A DNA stretch of 53,771 nucleotides, from the NCBI GenBank assembly GCA_024402475.1, contig JAKSTQ010000014.1, positions 1 through 53,771 on the forward strand. The letters run 5' to 3'. This DNA is from Treponema sp. GTDB taxonomy: Bacteria; Spirochaetota; Spirochaetia; Treponematales; Treponemataceae. The stretch's first letter is position 1, and every line of letters starts with the position of its first letter. The notes below the pieces were generated by a model. It was not told the origin of the DNA. It saw only the letters and a program-made list of their open reading frames with translations, and ran no database searches. Positions 42,886 through 50,689 of this stretch are shown here, piece by piece. The position numbers were made by a program, and so were the translations under genes.

Positions 42886-44886
42886 TTATTTTGCGGCCTT
42901 TGCTGCATAGGCTTTTTTAATTCCATCAGCAAAAAGTTTATCCTGTGTAGTAAGCTTTGTTACATTGAATACCGGAGCACCATCTGCATCCTGTCTGTAA
43001 ATTTTTCTTGGGTCTGTCTTAAGAGCTGGACTGTCTTTTCCGTTAACCCACCAGTTAAGAACTGCAAGAATACATGTAACGTATTTAATCAGGTTAGCAT
43101 TGCTTGCTGTAACTTTAGTTGTGTTTTTTGCATTAAGAAGAACATCAAGGCGTTTAGACATTGGGGTTGTAACTTCAAACTTGTAATGTTCCCATGGATT
43201 TTCAACGCCGTTAACTTTTCCTGCAGGAGGAACAACAATTCCAATCTGTCTTGAAAGATCACTGAATGCCTTAAACAGGAACGAAACACGCACTGCAAGA
43301 GTAATGTATTTATTGTCGTTAATCGGGCGTTCCAGAAGCAGCTGGTCAAAACTGAATTCAGGGATGAACAGATATTTTGTCTGCCAGTAAATGTTTGTAA
43401 TAACCTTTTTTCCCATCTGTGTCTGAGGGAAGCTAGGCTGTGTATAAGTCTGATTTACAAGAGTCTTAAGCCCTTCTGCATATTTTTTGTTGAACAGATC
43501 TTCGCGGTACAGCGGGAATTCATTGATTGCTTCTGTGATTGTATCGCGCTGTGTTGTCATCAAAGGATTTTCTTCAGGCTTGAATTTAATATGGCTGCAG
43601 GCTGTAAGACAGTCTTCGATAATTTTCAAAAGAACTACAGTAACCTGAACCGGATTCTTTGGTGACATATAAAGGAACGGTTCACCAAGTTCATAAAGAG
43701 GTTCAAAGTAAGGATAAAGGTCAGGCATTTCTTCAAGTTTATCCCAGCCTGCCTGTGGGAAAAGCTGGCAAAGAATTTTGATACCGGTATTAACCATTTC
43801 GTTTTTGAATTCACCCGGATCTTCTTTCTTTTTAGTCTTGGCAGCAGCTTCTTCTTCCATTGCTTTTTTCTTTGCAATTTCTTCTGGAGTTGGTTTTTTC
43901 TCCGGAAGCATAATGTCGAATTTTTTAAGACCGACAAAAGTCAGGATAGCAGAAAATTCTGCAGTAAAGAAATGAGGGAATGTATAGAATTCTGTTCCAC
44001 ACATGCGCATCAAAAGCGGATACAAACCGTTGATTACCTGCTGATGAATGTAAACCCATTCAGTAATTCCCTGTTTTGCCATCAGAGAAAATTTTTCAAC
44101 ATTTGCTTTTGGATAGCGTGTAATTTCGTTATAGAAATCTTTAATGATCTGTGTAATCTGTGCATCACTTAAATAAAAGATGGTAAGAACCTGTTTGTAT
44201 ACAGCACGGGTATATGCAGTCAAATCAGAAACAAGAATTGTCTTTTTTGTATTTTCAAATTCTGCATAAGCAAGTTTAATATCACGAAGATTCCACTGAG
44301 CAACTTTTCTTAAAAAGACAAATTTAACGTCCGGATCATTTGCGATTTTTGCTTTAAGCGAATCAGGTGAGTTGGCAATCATTGTCTTCATTACAGTTGT
44401 AAATTTCTGAATGTGCTCAATATGATTTTTACAGTTGATTTCAACAAACTCAGGAATTACTTTTTCTGTTCCGTCTTTCTGAAAGTGGCGGATAAAATTG
44501 AAAAGCCCGTAACTCTTTTTAATGGCATAATCCGGAGACATCATCAGTTTATCGATAAGCGAGTTTGCGTGAGTTGTAATAGCAGGAAGGTCTGCAACCT
44601 TCATTGTTTTTTTGGAAGATTCCAGAGCTACTGGTTTTGACTGCTGCTGGCTGGAAGAATTCATATTGCCCCCGAATGATGCATTTGACTGACCTGATGG
44701 TTTTGAATAAACAACCCTGTTCTGTTTTTTATTTGGCATGGAATCATATTCAAAAGCAACCGGTCGTTCTTTAAGAACCTGACCGCCCAATACCTGAGTC
44801 ATATGCTGGGCTTCTTCGTTACTCAAATTGCCAATGTTCTTGCGAGTTTTATCAAGTTGTCCTGGTTCCAGATATTTTTCTGCCAT
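42886..44886 (-). CDS. Large protein of unknown function, probably spirochaete-specific
   Basis: A 666-residue protein with no signal peptide and no clear membrane helix. Residues ~50-85 are a polar Q/S/N-rich linker (SGQSNASFGGNMNSSSQQQS). A Lys/Glu-rich stretch (KKPTPEEIAKKKAMEEEAAAK) lies at about 325-357 and splits two helical regions. The C-terminal part has repeated hydrophobic helices. No catalytic motif was recognised. The CAGGAGAGG Shine-Dalgarno is good. It is 15 bases after a DUF2804-like gene, so the two share an operon. The composition suggests a cytoplasmic scaffold, but that is a guess. Confidence 0.72.
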   Translation of the reverse strand: MAEKYLEPGQLDKTRKNIGNLSNEEAQHMTQVLGGQVLKERPVAFEYDSMPNKKQNRVVYSKPSGQSNASFGGNMNSSSQQQSKPVALESSKKTMKVADLPAITTHANSLIDKLMMSPDYAIKKSYGLFNFIRHFQKDGTEKVIPEFVEINCKNHIEHIQKFTTVMKTMIANSPDSLKAKIANDPDVKFVFLRKVAQWNLRDIKLAYAEFENTKKTILVSDLTAYTRAVYKQVLTIFYLSDAQITQIIKDFYNEITRYPKANVEKFSLMAKQGITEWVYIHQQVINGLYPLLMRMCGTEFYTFPHFFTAEFSAILTFVGLKKFDIMLPEKKPTPEEIAKKKAMEEEAAAKTKKKEDPGEFKNEMVNTGIKILCQLFPQAGWDKLEEMPDLYPYFEPLYELGEPFLYMSPKNPVQVTVVLLKIIEDCLTACSHIKFKPEENPLMTTQRDTITEAINEFPLYREDLFNKKYAEGLKTLVNQTYTQPSFPQTQMGKKVITNIYWQTKYLFIPEFSFDQLLLERPINDNKYITLAVRVSFLFKAFSDLSRQIGIVVPPAGKVNGVENPWEHYKFEVTTPMSKRLDVLLNAKNTTKVTASNANLIKYVTCILAVLNWWVNGKDSPALKTDPRKIYRQDADGAPVFNVTKLTTQDKLFADGIKKAYAAKAAK

Positions 44887-44901
44887 AATCCTCTCCTGTT
44901 T

Positions 44902-45972
44902 CTACAGACGAAGTTTGCTGCTTCTCGAAATTGCCGGAAAATCTCTCAGGACAAGTCTGTTACCGTCTTTATCCAGAAGAATTCCGTCAATGGTGCCAAA
45001 AATAGTATAGTAAGTTGTTCTCACAGCTACAAAATTCATATTGCGTGAAGTAATGCTTTTTGGTGTAAATGTCAGATCAATCATACTTTCTGTATCCTGA
45101 ATAACCCATTTATTTGTAACACCAAAAGAATGTGTAATATCAACAGGCGGCATTGGAGAAAACTGATCATCAATGAACATAACATTATCGTTATATGAAT
45201 CACGGTCCACCGCATCAAAAGAAGCAGTCGAAAATCTGAACGAAACCTGCTTGTCCTTGATTTTTCCAATTGCAGTGATGTTTTCACCTGTTGTAATAAA
45301 TTTATAATACGAACGGTTCATGAAAGTAAAACCAAAACCGTTTTCGCCGTTTGTGCAGTCAAATTCTTTTCCGCCCTTATCAGTAAGTGCAAGTCTTCCT
45401 TTAAATGCATTTGCAACATACCAGGTGGCAGAACAGCGGCTGAAAGTTGGAGCCGGCTTTACGCTGAAAATTTCATGGGACGACGAATCAGTAAAATTTG
45501 AAAAGAACGAAAGGTCCAGTTTTGGACGTGTATTGTATCCGGAAAGATGCAGCTTAAAAGTCATTCTATCCTTAAGATGGTTCCATGCAATACGAATACT
45601 GCGTTTAGGCCCAGAACTGACACAAACTGCTTCTGAAAGTTTTTTAGGAATAAGGCGAAGTCTAAGACCAAGGAAAATTCGATAGGTATATTTGTAATCC
45701 TTTTTATAATTCCACAGAGAAACTTCTGCCATGTTCACAATCTTATTATCAAAGATATCAATTGAACCTAAAAAGTCACCTACACGGAATACATAAATCA
45801 GTCGTGCACGAATTCTGAATTTTGTAAGAACAGGAGGCAAAGGAATTCCTGCAAAAGGTGCCTTAACCCCATGAATATCGAGCTGATCTGGTAATGTATT
45901 GAATGTCCCGAAAACAGGTTTATGCTTAACGATAATCTTTTCAGGACCAGGTGTGACTTCTCTAGTGTACAA
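44902..45972 (-). CDS. DUF2804-like protein
   Basis: A 356-residue protein. I choose a TTG start at 45972 because AGAGG lies 5 bases before it and a TATAAT/TTGATA promoter lies just upstream; an in-frame ATG at 46026 would be inside the -35 box. The body is beta-rich, with FRVGDFLGSIDIFDNK, NGENGFGFTFMNRSYY and a terminal TIFGTIDGILLDKDGNRLVLRDFP, resembling the C-terminal shape of DUF2804 proteins. No signal peptide is seen with the TTG start. It lies 15 bases before the 666-residue gene. The DUF2804 match is by eye and not certain. Confidence 0.6.
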   Translation of the reverse strand: MYTREVTPGPEKIIVKHKPVFGTFNTLPDQLDIHGVKAPFAGIPLPPVLTKFRIRARLIYVFRVGDFLGSIDIFDNKIVNMAEVSLWNYKKDYKYTYRIFLGLRLRLIPKKLSEAVCVSSGPKRSIRIAWNHLKDRMTFKLHLSGYNTRPKLDLSFFSNFTDSSSHEIFSVKPAPTFSRCSATWYVANAFKGRLALTDKGGKEFDCTNGENGFGFTFMNRSYYKFITTGENITAIGKIKDKQVSFRFSTASFDAVDRDSYNDNVMFIDDQFSPMPPVDITHSFGVTNKWVIQDTESMIDLTFTPKSITSRNMNFVAVRTTYYTIFGTIDGILLDKDGNRLVLRDFPAISRSSKLRL

Positions 45973-45997
45973 ACTTTCCTCTATTATATATTTTTCT

Positions 45998-46026
45998 ATT
46001 ATATAATAATTTTTTAAGATTATCAA
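45998..46026 (-). promoter_or_regulatory. Predicted promoter of the DUF2804-like operon
   Basis: Minus strand TTGATA (46026-46021), exactly 17 bases, TATAAT (46003-45998). A second TATAAT (45988-45983) lies within the leader. The expected start is ~20 bases before the TTG codon at 45972. Confidence 0.6.
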
Positions 46027-46080
46027 TTTATTTAACGTCCCTAAAATTCCTCAAAAATAAAAATACGAAACCAAAGGAAG

Positions 46081-46109
46081 TGGACTTTTTACCCCATAAC
46101 CAGTATTCT
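46081..46109 (+). promoter_or_regulatory. Predicted promoter of the orphan ABC ATPase gene
   Basis: TGGACT (46081-46086), 17 bases, TATTCT (46104-46109), then 6 bases to the ATG at 46116. No Shine-Dalgarno. The ATG is preceded by 6 bases of TACAAT-like sequence. Confidence 0.4.
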
Positions 46110-46115
46110 TACAAT

Positions 46116-46955
46116 ATGAGTTTTATTGCATTCACAAACGTTCATTATTCATATCCGGCTGTTGAAGGTGACATTGACGAAAACGGAAATCAGATTCAGC
46201 CACCAGTAATTTTTGACCATTTTAACGCTGAACTTCCAGGCGGATTTACAAGCCTTGTGGGCCCTAACGGTTCAGGCAAATCTACTTTCATGCTTCTTGC
46301 AGGCGGAAGAATTCTCCCTCTGGAAGGCAAAGTATATCTTTGTGGTAATGACACTGCTGCACTCACACCAGAACAGCGCGACCTTCTTGCTTCTTACATT
46401 TACCAGAATATGGAACTTGAAACAGAAGAAAAAGTCGGCGACCTTTTGAACTATGTTTACACAAACGGGGTTCTCAAAGGCAAAGCAAAAGCAATCCGCA
46501 ATAAAGACCAGGATCTTCTTGAAGAAATCAAAACAGTTTTTGAACTTGAAAAACTCACAGACAAAAAACTTTCAAACACAAGTAAAGGTGAACACCAGCG
46601 CGTTCTTCTGGCATTCTCCCTGCTCTACGGCTCAGAAAGCACTTTTATGGATGAACCGATGTTTGCCATGGAAGAAGGCCAGAAACAAAAAGCCCTTGAA
46701 TACCTCAAGGACTTTTGTGCTGCAACAGAAACAACAATATATATTTCAATGCACGAACTGGACTACACTAAAAAGTATGCCCAGAACGTAATGCTTTTTT
46801 ACCCAAACCACGACATCGATTTTGGAACTCCAGAAGAAGTTCTTACCGATGAAGCGCTTGAAAAAGCCTATGGACTGCCGGTTGCAATGTTAAAGCATTC
46901 AGAAAGCCTTACACGCAGCCAGCTTACAGAAGAAAGCGACGTTTTACATTCCTAA
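46116..46955 (+). CDS. Orphan ABC transporter ATPase
   Basis: A 279-residue ABC ATPase with Walker A (GPNGSGKST), a Q loop region (ASYIYQNME), a signature variant (NTSKGEHQR in place of LSGGQ), Walker B (STFMDEP) and an H-loop (SMHELDY). An acidic insert (DIDENGNQIQPP) near residue 20 extends the first strand. No permease or binding protein is nearby. The gene overlaps the convergent M29 gene by 12 bases. Whether it drives transport or another process is not known. Confidence 0.88.
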   Translation: MSFIAFTNVHYSYPAVEGDIDENGNQIQPPVIFDHFNAELPGGFTSLVGPNGSGKSTFMLLAGGRILPLEGKVYLCGNDTAALTPEQRDLLASYIYQNMELETEEKVGDLLNYVYTNGVLKGKAKAIRNKDQDLLEEIKTVFELEKLTDKKLSNTSKGEHQRVLLAFSLLYGSESTFMDEPMFAMEEGQKQKALEYLKDFCAATETTIYISMHELDYTKKYAQNVMLFYPNHDIDFGTPEEVLTDEALEKAYGLPVAMLKHSESLTRSQLTEESDVLHS

Positions 46956-48137
46956 AGCTTCTCCTGCCTTATTCTGAATCTGTCTGATCTTATCAAATTT
47001 TGTCTCAAGCTGAAGTACACCGTTCTGCAATGCAGTCCAGGTTGAGCCGTCTTTGTATGTGAATTCGATTGTAGGGTTACGCACAACTCCATCAAGGTGA
47101 ATAAGAGCCGGCGCATCGTTATCGTAGTTCATGCCGACAGCAAAATGACAGGTGTGGAAAGCCTTTTCGTCTTCAAGCATGTTGCCGGCGATGATTGCAG
47201 CTGGATTGAGACCGATTCCAAGTTCACCGATATTGCGGGCATTGCGCCTGTATACTTCGCCCATTCCGGCAGGAAGTTTTCCTTCTTTTTCGTATTTAAC
47301 AGCTGTTGTTTCTGCGTTTTCTACGACTTTCAAAAGGCGCTTAGCTTCTTCTTTACCTTCGATTTTTGAAACAAAACCATTTACTACTGTACATTCAATC
47401 GGGGTTTCGAGAATTGCATCCCCGTCCCCAAATGTCATCGAACCGTCAAAAACGATTTTTCCGTTACAGCCTGATCCTGAAACTTTTGGATCACCAACAA
47501 CCGGACTGATAAATACTTCACCAGCAGGAATGTTACCACCGGTTCCAGGTTTACTGAAATCTCCGTTGTCATCAAAAGCTTTTCGGCCTTCTACAGGAAC
47601 AACAATGTCAGTTCCTCCGGGTGCTGTAACATGAACGCTTGTAACACCTTCATATTTTTTAGAAAGAATTTTACAGCGTTCACACAATTCTTCGTAATTA
47701 ATGTTTACAGTTCTATTGAACATATCTACTGTAAGCCCTGGAGTCCAGACAGCACGCATTGTCTTAACGCCATTCAAAAGGTAATCAAAAATATGATCGT
47801 AAGTCTGGCCGTCATCTGTCTTGTAAGGATTTGCAGCAGCTTCCGGATCTTTTCCAAGTTTTACATGACTGATAGAAAGAAAAACATCCGGTTTACTTTT
47901 AAGTGCATACAGAACTGCAGGTTCAGCATTGTCCATTGCCTTTTTTGCCGGCTGATAAATAAGGGTTGGTTCACCGCCGGCTTCAATTGCGGCAGTGTAA
48001 AGATCCTGTGCCATGACAGCACTTTCTGGATTTGAAACAATAAGGACTTTTTCGCCTTTCTTAACCTTGCACACTGTTGAAATTACAGTCTGTGCAGGAG
48101 TTGAATTTTTATTAAGTAAAGATTTCATAGAATTCAT
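46944..48137 (-). CDS. M29 family aminopeptidase
   Basis: A 397-residue metallopeptidase of family M29 (thermophilic aminopeptidase), cleaving N-terminal residues from peptides in the cytoplasm. Likely metal ligands are Glu in GNIPAGEVFISP, Glu in IGELGIGLNP, His in CHFAVGMN and His/Asp in IHLDGVVRNPTI. The start at 48137 is taken because TATATT ends 6 bases before it; a second ATG lies 9 bases in. No Shine-Dalgarno is present. Convergent with the ABC ATPase gene with a 12-base overlap. Confidence 0.93.
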   Translation of the reverse strand: MNSMKSLLNKNSTPAQTVISTVCKVKKGEKVLIVSNPESAVMAQDLYTAAIEAGGEPTLIYQPAKKAMDNAEPAVLYALKSKPDVFLSISHVKLGKDPEAAANPYKTDDGQTYDHIFDYLLNGVKTMRAVWTPGLTVDMFNRTVNINYEELCERCKILSKKYEGVTSVHVTAPGGTDIVVPVEGRKAFDDNGDFSKPGTGGNIPAGEVFISPVVGDPKVSGSGCNGKIVFDGSMTFGDGDAILETPIECTVVNGFVSKIEGKEEAKRLLKVVENAETTAVKYEKEGKLPAGMGEVYRRNARNIGELGIGLNPAAIIAGNMLEDEKAFHTCHFAVGMNYDNDAPALIHLDGVVRNPTIEFTYKDGSTWTALQNGVLQLETKFDKIRQIQNKAGEALGM

Positions 48138-48143
48138 AATTTA

Positions 48144-48172
48144 AATATACCATAAAAAGACTTTAAAGTGAA
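48144..48172 (-). promoter_or_regulatory. Predicted promoter of the M29 aminopeptidase gene
   Basis: Minus strand TTCACT (48172-48167), 17 bases, TGG-TATATT (-10 at 48149-48144), then 6 bases to the ATG. Extended -10 and no Shine-Dalgarno. Confidence 0.5.
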
Positions 48173-48199
48173 ATTTTCTCTAATTTTGCATTTCAAACC

Positions 48200-48228
48200 T
48201 TGACGGATGAACTAACCTTAGCTATATT
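48200..48228 (+). promoter_or_regulatory. Promoter of the toxin-antitoxin operon
   Basis: TTGACG (48200-48205), exactly 17 bases, TATATT (48223-48228). The predicted start falls just at the operator palindrome, so a bound repressor would block initiation. Confidence 0.7.
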
Positions 48229-48232
48229 AAAC

Positions 48233-48250
48233 TTAGTCAACCTTGACTAA
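48233..48250 (+). promoter_or_regulatory. Operator palindrome of the toxin-antitoxin operon
   Basis: TTAGTCAACCTTGACTAA is an 8-base perfect inverted repeat around CC. It spans the likely transcription start, so the antitoxin (or toxin-antitoxin complex) probably represses its own operon here, as is usual for Phd/VapBC systems. Confidence 0.78.
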
Positions 48251-48271
48251 TCTGATATAAAGGAGGCATTT

Positions 48272-48526
48272 ATGTGTCAGGTAAACATTCACCAGGCAAA
48301 GACAGACCTTTCCAAACTCATAGCCATGCTCGAACGTGGAGATGAAGACGAAGTTATCATTGCCCGTGACGGAAAACCGGTTGCAAAGATGGTGTTCTAT
48401 GCAGATAACCATTATACAAAACGCAGATTCGGAATTGCGTCAGGATCAATCCCTAAATGGACTGATGAAACCCAGAAAATCTTTGATGATATGGACAAAG
48501 AAATTCAGGAGGCTTTTGGCCTATGA
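48272..48526 (+). CDS. Antitoxin, Phd/YefM family
   Basis: An 84-residue protein with the Phd fold N-terminus CQVNIHQAKTDLSKLIAMLERGDEDEVIIARDGKPVAKM, followed by an acidic C-terminal tail (TQKIFDDMDKEIQEAFGL) that should bind the toxin. AAAGGAGG lies upstream. It overlaps the PIN toxin gene by 4 bases (ATGA). Pairing a Phd/YefM antitoxin with a PIN toxin is common. Confidence 0.92.
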   Translation: MCQVNIHQAKTDLSKLIAMLERGDEDEVIIARDGKPVAKMVFYADNHYTKRRFGIASGSIPKWTDETQKIFDDMDKEIQEAFGL

Positions 48527-48909
48527 ATATAATTCTTGATACACACATCATCATATGGTTTCTTACTGGGGATGAAAGGCTGTCACAAAAGGCACTTGAA
48601 CTGATTCAAAATCCAGACAACGAAATTTATTACAGCCACGCATCGCTATGGGAAATTGCAGTAAAACACAGAGTAAAAAAAGAAGAATTCAATTATGATG
48701 TCAGCAAAGTAATGCTATTCTGCGAAATGTGCGAATTTTCAAAACTAACAATTCGCGAAATTGCAATACAGCAATATGAAAGGATCCCCCTCGGTCACTC
48801 AGATCCCTTTGACCTGATGCTAATTGCTCAGGCGCAGTCAGAAGGAATGAAGCTTTTAACCCACGATGCAAAGCTTGAACAGTTTTCTTCTGATGTTATT
48901 TTAGTTTAA
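48523..48909 (+). CDS. PIN domain toxin, VapC-like ribonuclease
   Basis: A 128-residue PIN domain protein. The start LDTHIIIWFLTGDERLS gives the first catalytic Asp; SHASLWEIAVKHRV gives the conserved Ser/Glu; DPFDLMLIAQAQSEGMKLLTHDAKL gives the C-terminal Asp residues. These form the acidic site that uses a metal to cut RNA, usually tRNA or rRNA. It overlaps the antitoxin gene by four bases, ensuring coupled translation. Family size (about 120-140) is normal. Confidence 0.93.
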   Translation: MNIILDTHIIIWFLTGDERLSQKALELIQNPDNEIYYSHASLWEIAVKHRVKKEEFNYDVSKVMLFCEMCEFSKLTIREIAIQQYERIPLGHSDPFDLMLIAQAQSEGMKLLTHDAKLEQFSSDVILV

Positions 48910-48931
48910 TTTTTACGGTATAAATAATTAC

Positions 48932-48979
48932 GGCAGAAAGAGATTCAGTTCCTCCTCACTGACCATATTTCTTTCTGCC
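48932..48979. other. Long imperfect hairpin in the intergenic space before rsmE
   Basis: GGCAGAAAG (48932-48940) pairs with CTTTCTGCC (48971-48979), and TCAGT pairs with ACTGA within it. No T run follows on either strand, so it is not a standard terminator. It may be an RNA processing site, a small RNA or a chance structure. Confidence 0.4.
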
Positions 48980-48991
48980 CTGAAATACTAC

Positions 48992-49020
48992 TTCTACAAA
49001 AATCCAGCCTCCTGTATAAT
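48992..49020 (+). promoter_or_regulatory. Predicted promoter of rsmE
   Basis: A perfect TATAAT (49015-49020) ends 6 bases before the ATG. TTCTAC at 48992-48997 is a weak -35 at 17-base spacing. No Shine-Dalgarno. Confidence 0.5.
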
Positions 49021-49026
49021 ACTTCC

Positions 49027-49794
49027 ATGAACATCTGTCTTTTTACTGCCGAAGAAATCAACAGACCGCTTGCACCTCATGACGAACGGGCAATTCACCT
49101 TAATAAAGTTCTCCACAAAAAAGAAGGCGACACTTTTTCTGCAGGAATTATCGGTGGGCAGGCAGGAACCGCAACAATTACAAAAACAACGGAAGTTCCC
49201 AACCCAAAGACAGGCAAACCGGAAATTCAGTATGAGTTTTCGTTTAAGGGAGAATCTGACGGCAAACCTTTATTCCCTCTGGTTATGATTATTGGTTTTC
49301 CCCGTCCAATCCAGCTCAAACGGCTTTTGCGGGACATTGCGGCTCTTGGAGTCTGCCAGGTTCATCTTACAGGCACAGAATTAGGTGAAAAATCTTACAT
49401 GCAGTCCACACTTGTTGAACGAGGATCCGCTTACCAGATGCTTTTAGACGGCACGGTTCAGGCAGCTTCTACACATGTCCCTGAACTTTTCCTTCACACT
49501 TCGCTTAAAGAATGCCTTGAATCAATAAACGAAAAAGACATCAAAATAACTCTTGATAACATCCGCCCTGAAGGCAGCCTTGAAACTTTAATGTCCGGAA
49601 TTTCAGAACTTTCAGAAAATCAGAAAATAGTTGCAGCAATTGGAAGTGAACGGGGCTGGACCGACAAAGAACGAAATCTTCTTTTTGAAAAAGGCTTTAA
49701 AATCTGTTCAATGGGAAAAAGAGTCATGCGAACAGAAACTGCCGCTACAGTCAGCGCAAGCATCATTCTTTCCAAACTGGGATTTCTGGACTAA
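49027..49794 (+). CDS. rsmE: 16S rRNA m3U1498 methyltransferase RsmE
   Basis: A 255-residue SPOUT-class methyltransferase that methylates N3 of U1498 of 16S rRNA in the 30S subunit. The N-terminal PUA-like part has HDERAIHLNKVLHKKEGD and the SPOUT part has IAALGVCQVHLTGTELGEKSYMQ, AIGSERGWTDKER and CSMGKRVMRTETAATVSASIIL, the classical knot with its SAM-binding loop. Length is normal (about 245-255). Confidence 0.96.
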   Translation: MNICLFTAEEINRPLAPHDERAIHLNKVLHKKEGDTFSAGIIGGQAGTATITKTTEVPNPKTGKPEIQYEFSFKGESDGKPLFPLVMIIGFPRPIQLKRLLRDIAALGVCQVHLTGTELGEKSYMQSTLVERGSAYQMLLDGTVQAASTHVPELFLHTSLKECLESINEKDIKITLDNIRPEGSLETLMSGISELSENQKIVAAIGSERGWTDKERNLLFEKGFKICSMGKRVMRTETAATVSASIILSKLGFLD

Positions 49795-49864
49795 AATTTT
49801 TAAGTCGCAAATCAGTTTCCTTAAAATAATCCATTCTCAATCAATAGTAATAAACCGCCAATTG

Positions 49865-49873
49865 TGGTAAAAT
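49865..49873 (+). promoter_or_regulatory. Extended -10 promoter of the HExxH protein gene
   Basis: TGG-TAAAAT (-10 at 49868-49873) ends 6 bases before the ATG at 49880. No clear -35 box and no Shine-Dalgarno. Confidence 0.45.
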
Positions 49874-49879
49874 ACGCCT

Positions 49880-50689
49880 ATGGATAACGAAAAAATCAAA
49901 CAGATGCTTTTGGACATCTGCCCTACAGAACTTGACTTTACAGTAACTCAAAGCGGAAAAGAAAGTAAACGCGTTAACGGCCTTTATAAACCAGACACAC
50001 ACGAAATCATTCTTCACAATAAAAATTTCAATACAGAAGCAGAGCTTGTTTACACTGCAATTCATGAATACACACATCATCTGATTGCAGAAGAACAGCT
50101 TGAACTTAACGGCAAAGAATACATGCCAAACGCAAAAGTTCATACAGATGCATTCTGGGCAAAGTTTCACAGCCTTCTTAAAGTTGCAGAAGAAAAAAAA
50201 TACTACTCGATTGATATTTCAGTTTCTCCTGAGCTTGAAGAACTTACAAAAAAAATTCAGACAGAATACCTTGAAGTCAACGGAAAACTCATGCAGGAAT
50301 TCGGACGCCTTTTAATCCGTGCACAGATGCTCTGCGACAAAGCAAACATCCGCTACGAAGATTATGTTGACCGCGTTCTTAAACTTCCGCGCAATTCTGA
50401 ACGTGACATCAAGCGCGTTGGTCGTATAGAAGCAAATCCATCACTTGGTTATGACAACCTTAAAATGGTTACTGCAATTAAAAAACCGGAAGACCGCAAA
50501 ACTGCAGAAGAACAGTTACTCGAAGGCGAAAGTCCTGTATCAGTTCGTGCCATGATGAAGCAGAAAAGCCGCCCGGAATCAGAAGACAAACGTTCTAAAC
50601 TTGAAAAAGAAAAAAATCGTCTTGCTAAGACAATCGCTCAACTTCAGCAGAGACTTGATTATGTGGAGGAATCCCTTGCAAACATGTAA
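49880..50689 (+). CDS. Predicted zinc-metallopeptidase-like protein with C-terminal coiled coil
   Basis: A 269-residue protein with the zinc motif HEYTHH in YTAIHEYTHHLIAEEQ near residue 58, and a downstream HTDAFWAKFHSLL that could offer a third ligand. The C-terminal ~60 residues (DKRSKLEKEKNRLAKTIAQLQQ) are a heptad-like coiled coil. No signal peptide or membrane helix is seen. I do not recognise the family; M48/SprT-like proteins share the motif but not clearly the rest. Its 3-prime end contains the Shine-Dalgarno and start of the next gene. Confidence 0.72.
   Translation: MDNEKIKQMLLDICPTELDFTVTQSGKESKRVNGLYKPDTHEIILHNKNFNTEAELVYTAIHEYTHHLIAEEQLELNGKEYMPNAKVHTDAFWAKFHSLLKVAEEKKYYSIDISVSPELEELTKKIQTEYLEVNGKLMQEFGRLLIRAQMLCDKANIRYEDYVDRVLKLPRNSERDIKRVGRIEANPSLGYDNLKMVTAIKKPEDRKTAEEQLLEGESPVSVRAMMKQKSRPESEDKRSKLEKEKNRLAKTIAQLQQRLDYVEESLANM

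Noticed and set aside
50601..50675. A longer N-terminus for the Q/N-rich protein starting at 50601
   Set aside because: It would overlap the upstream gene by almost 90 bases and put a basic segment before the signal peptide; the TTG with GGAGG is a better start.
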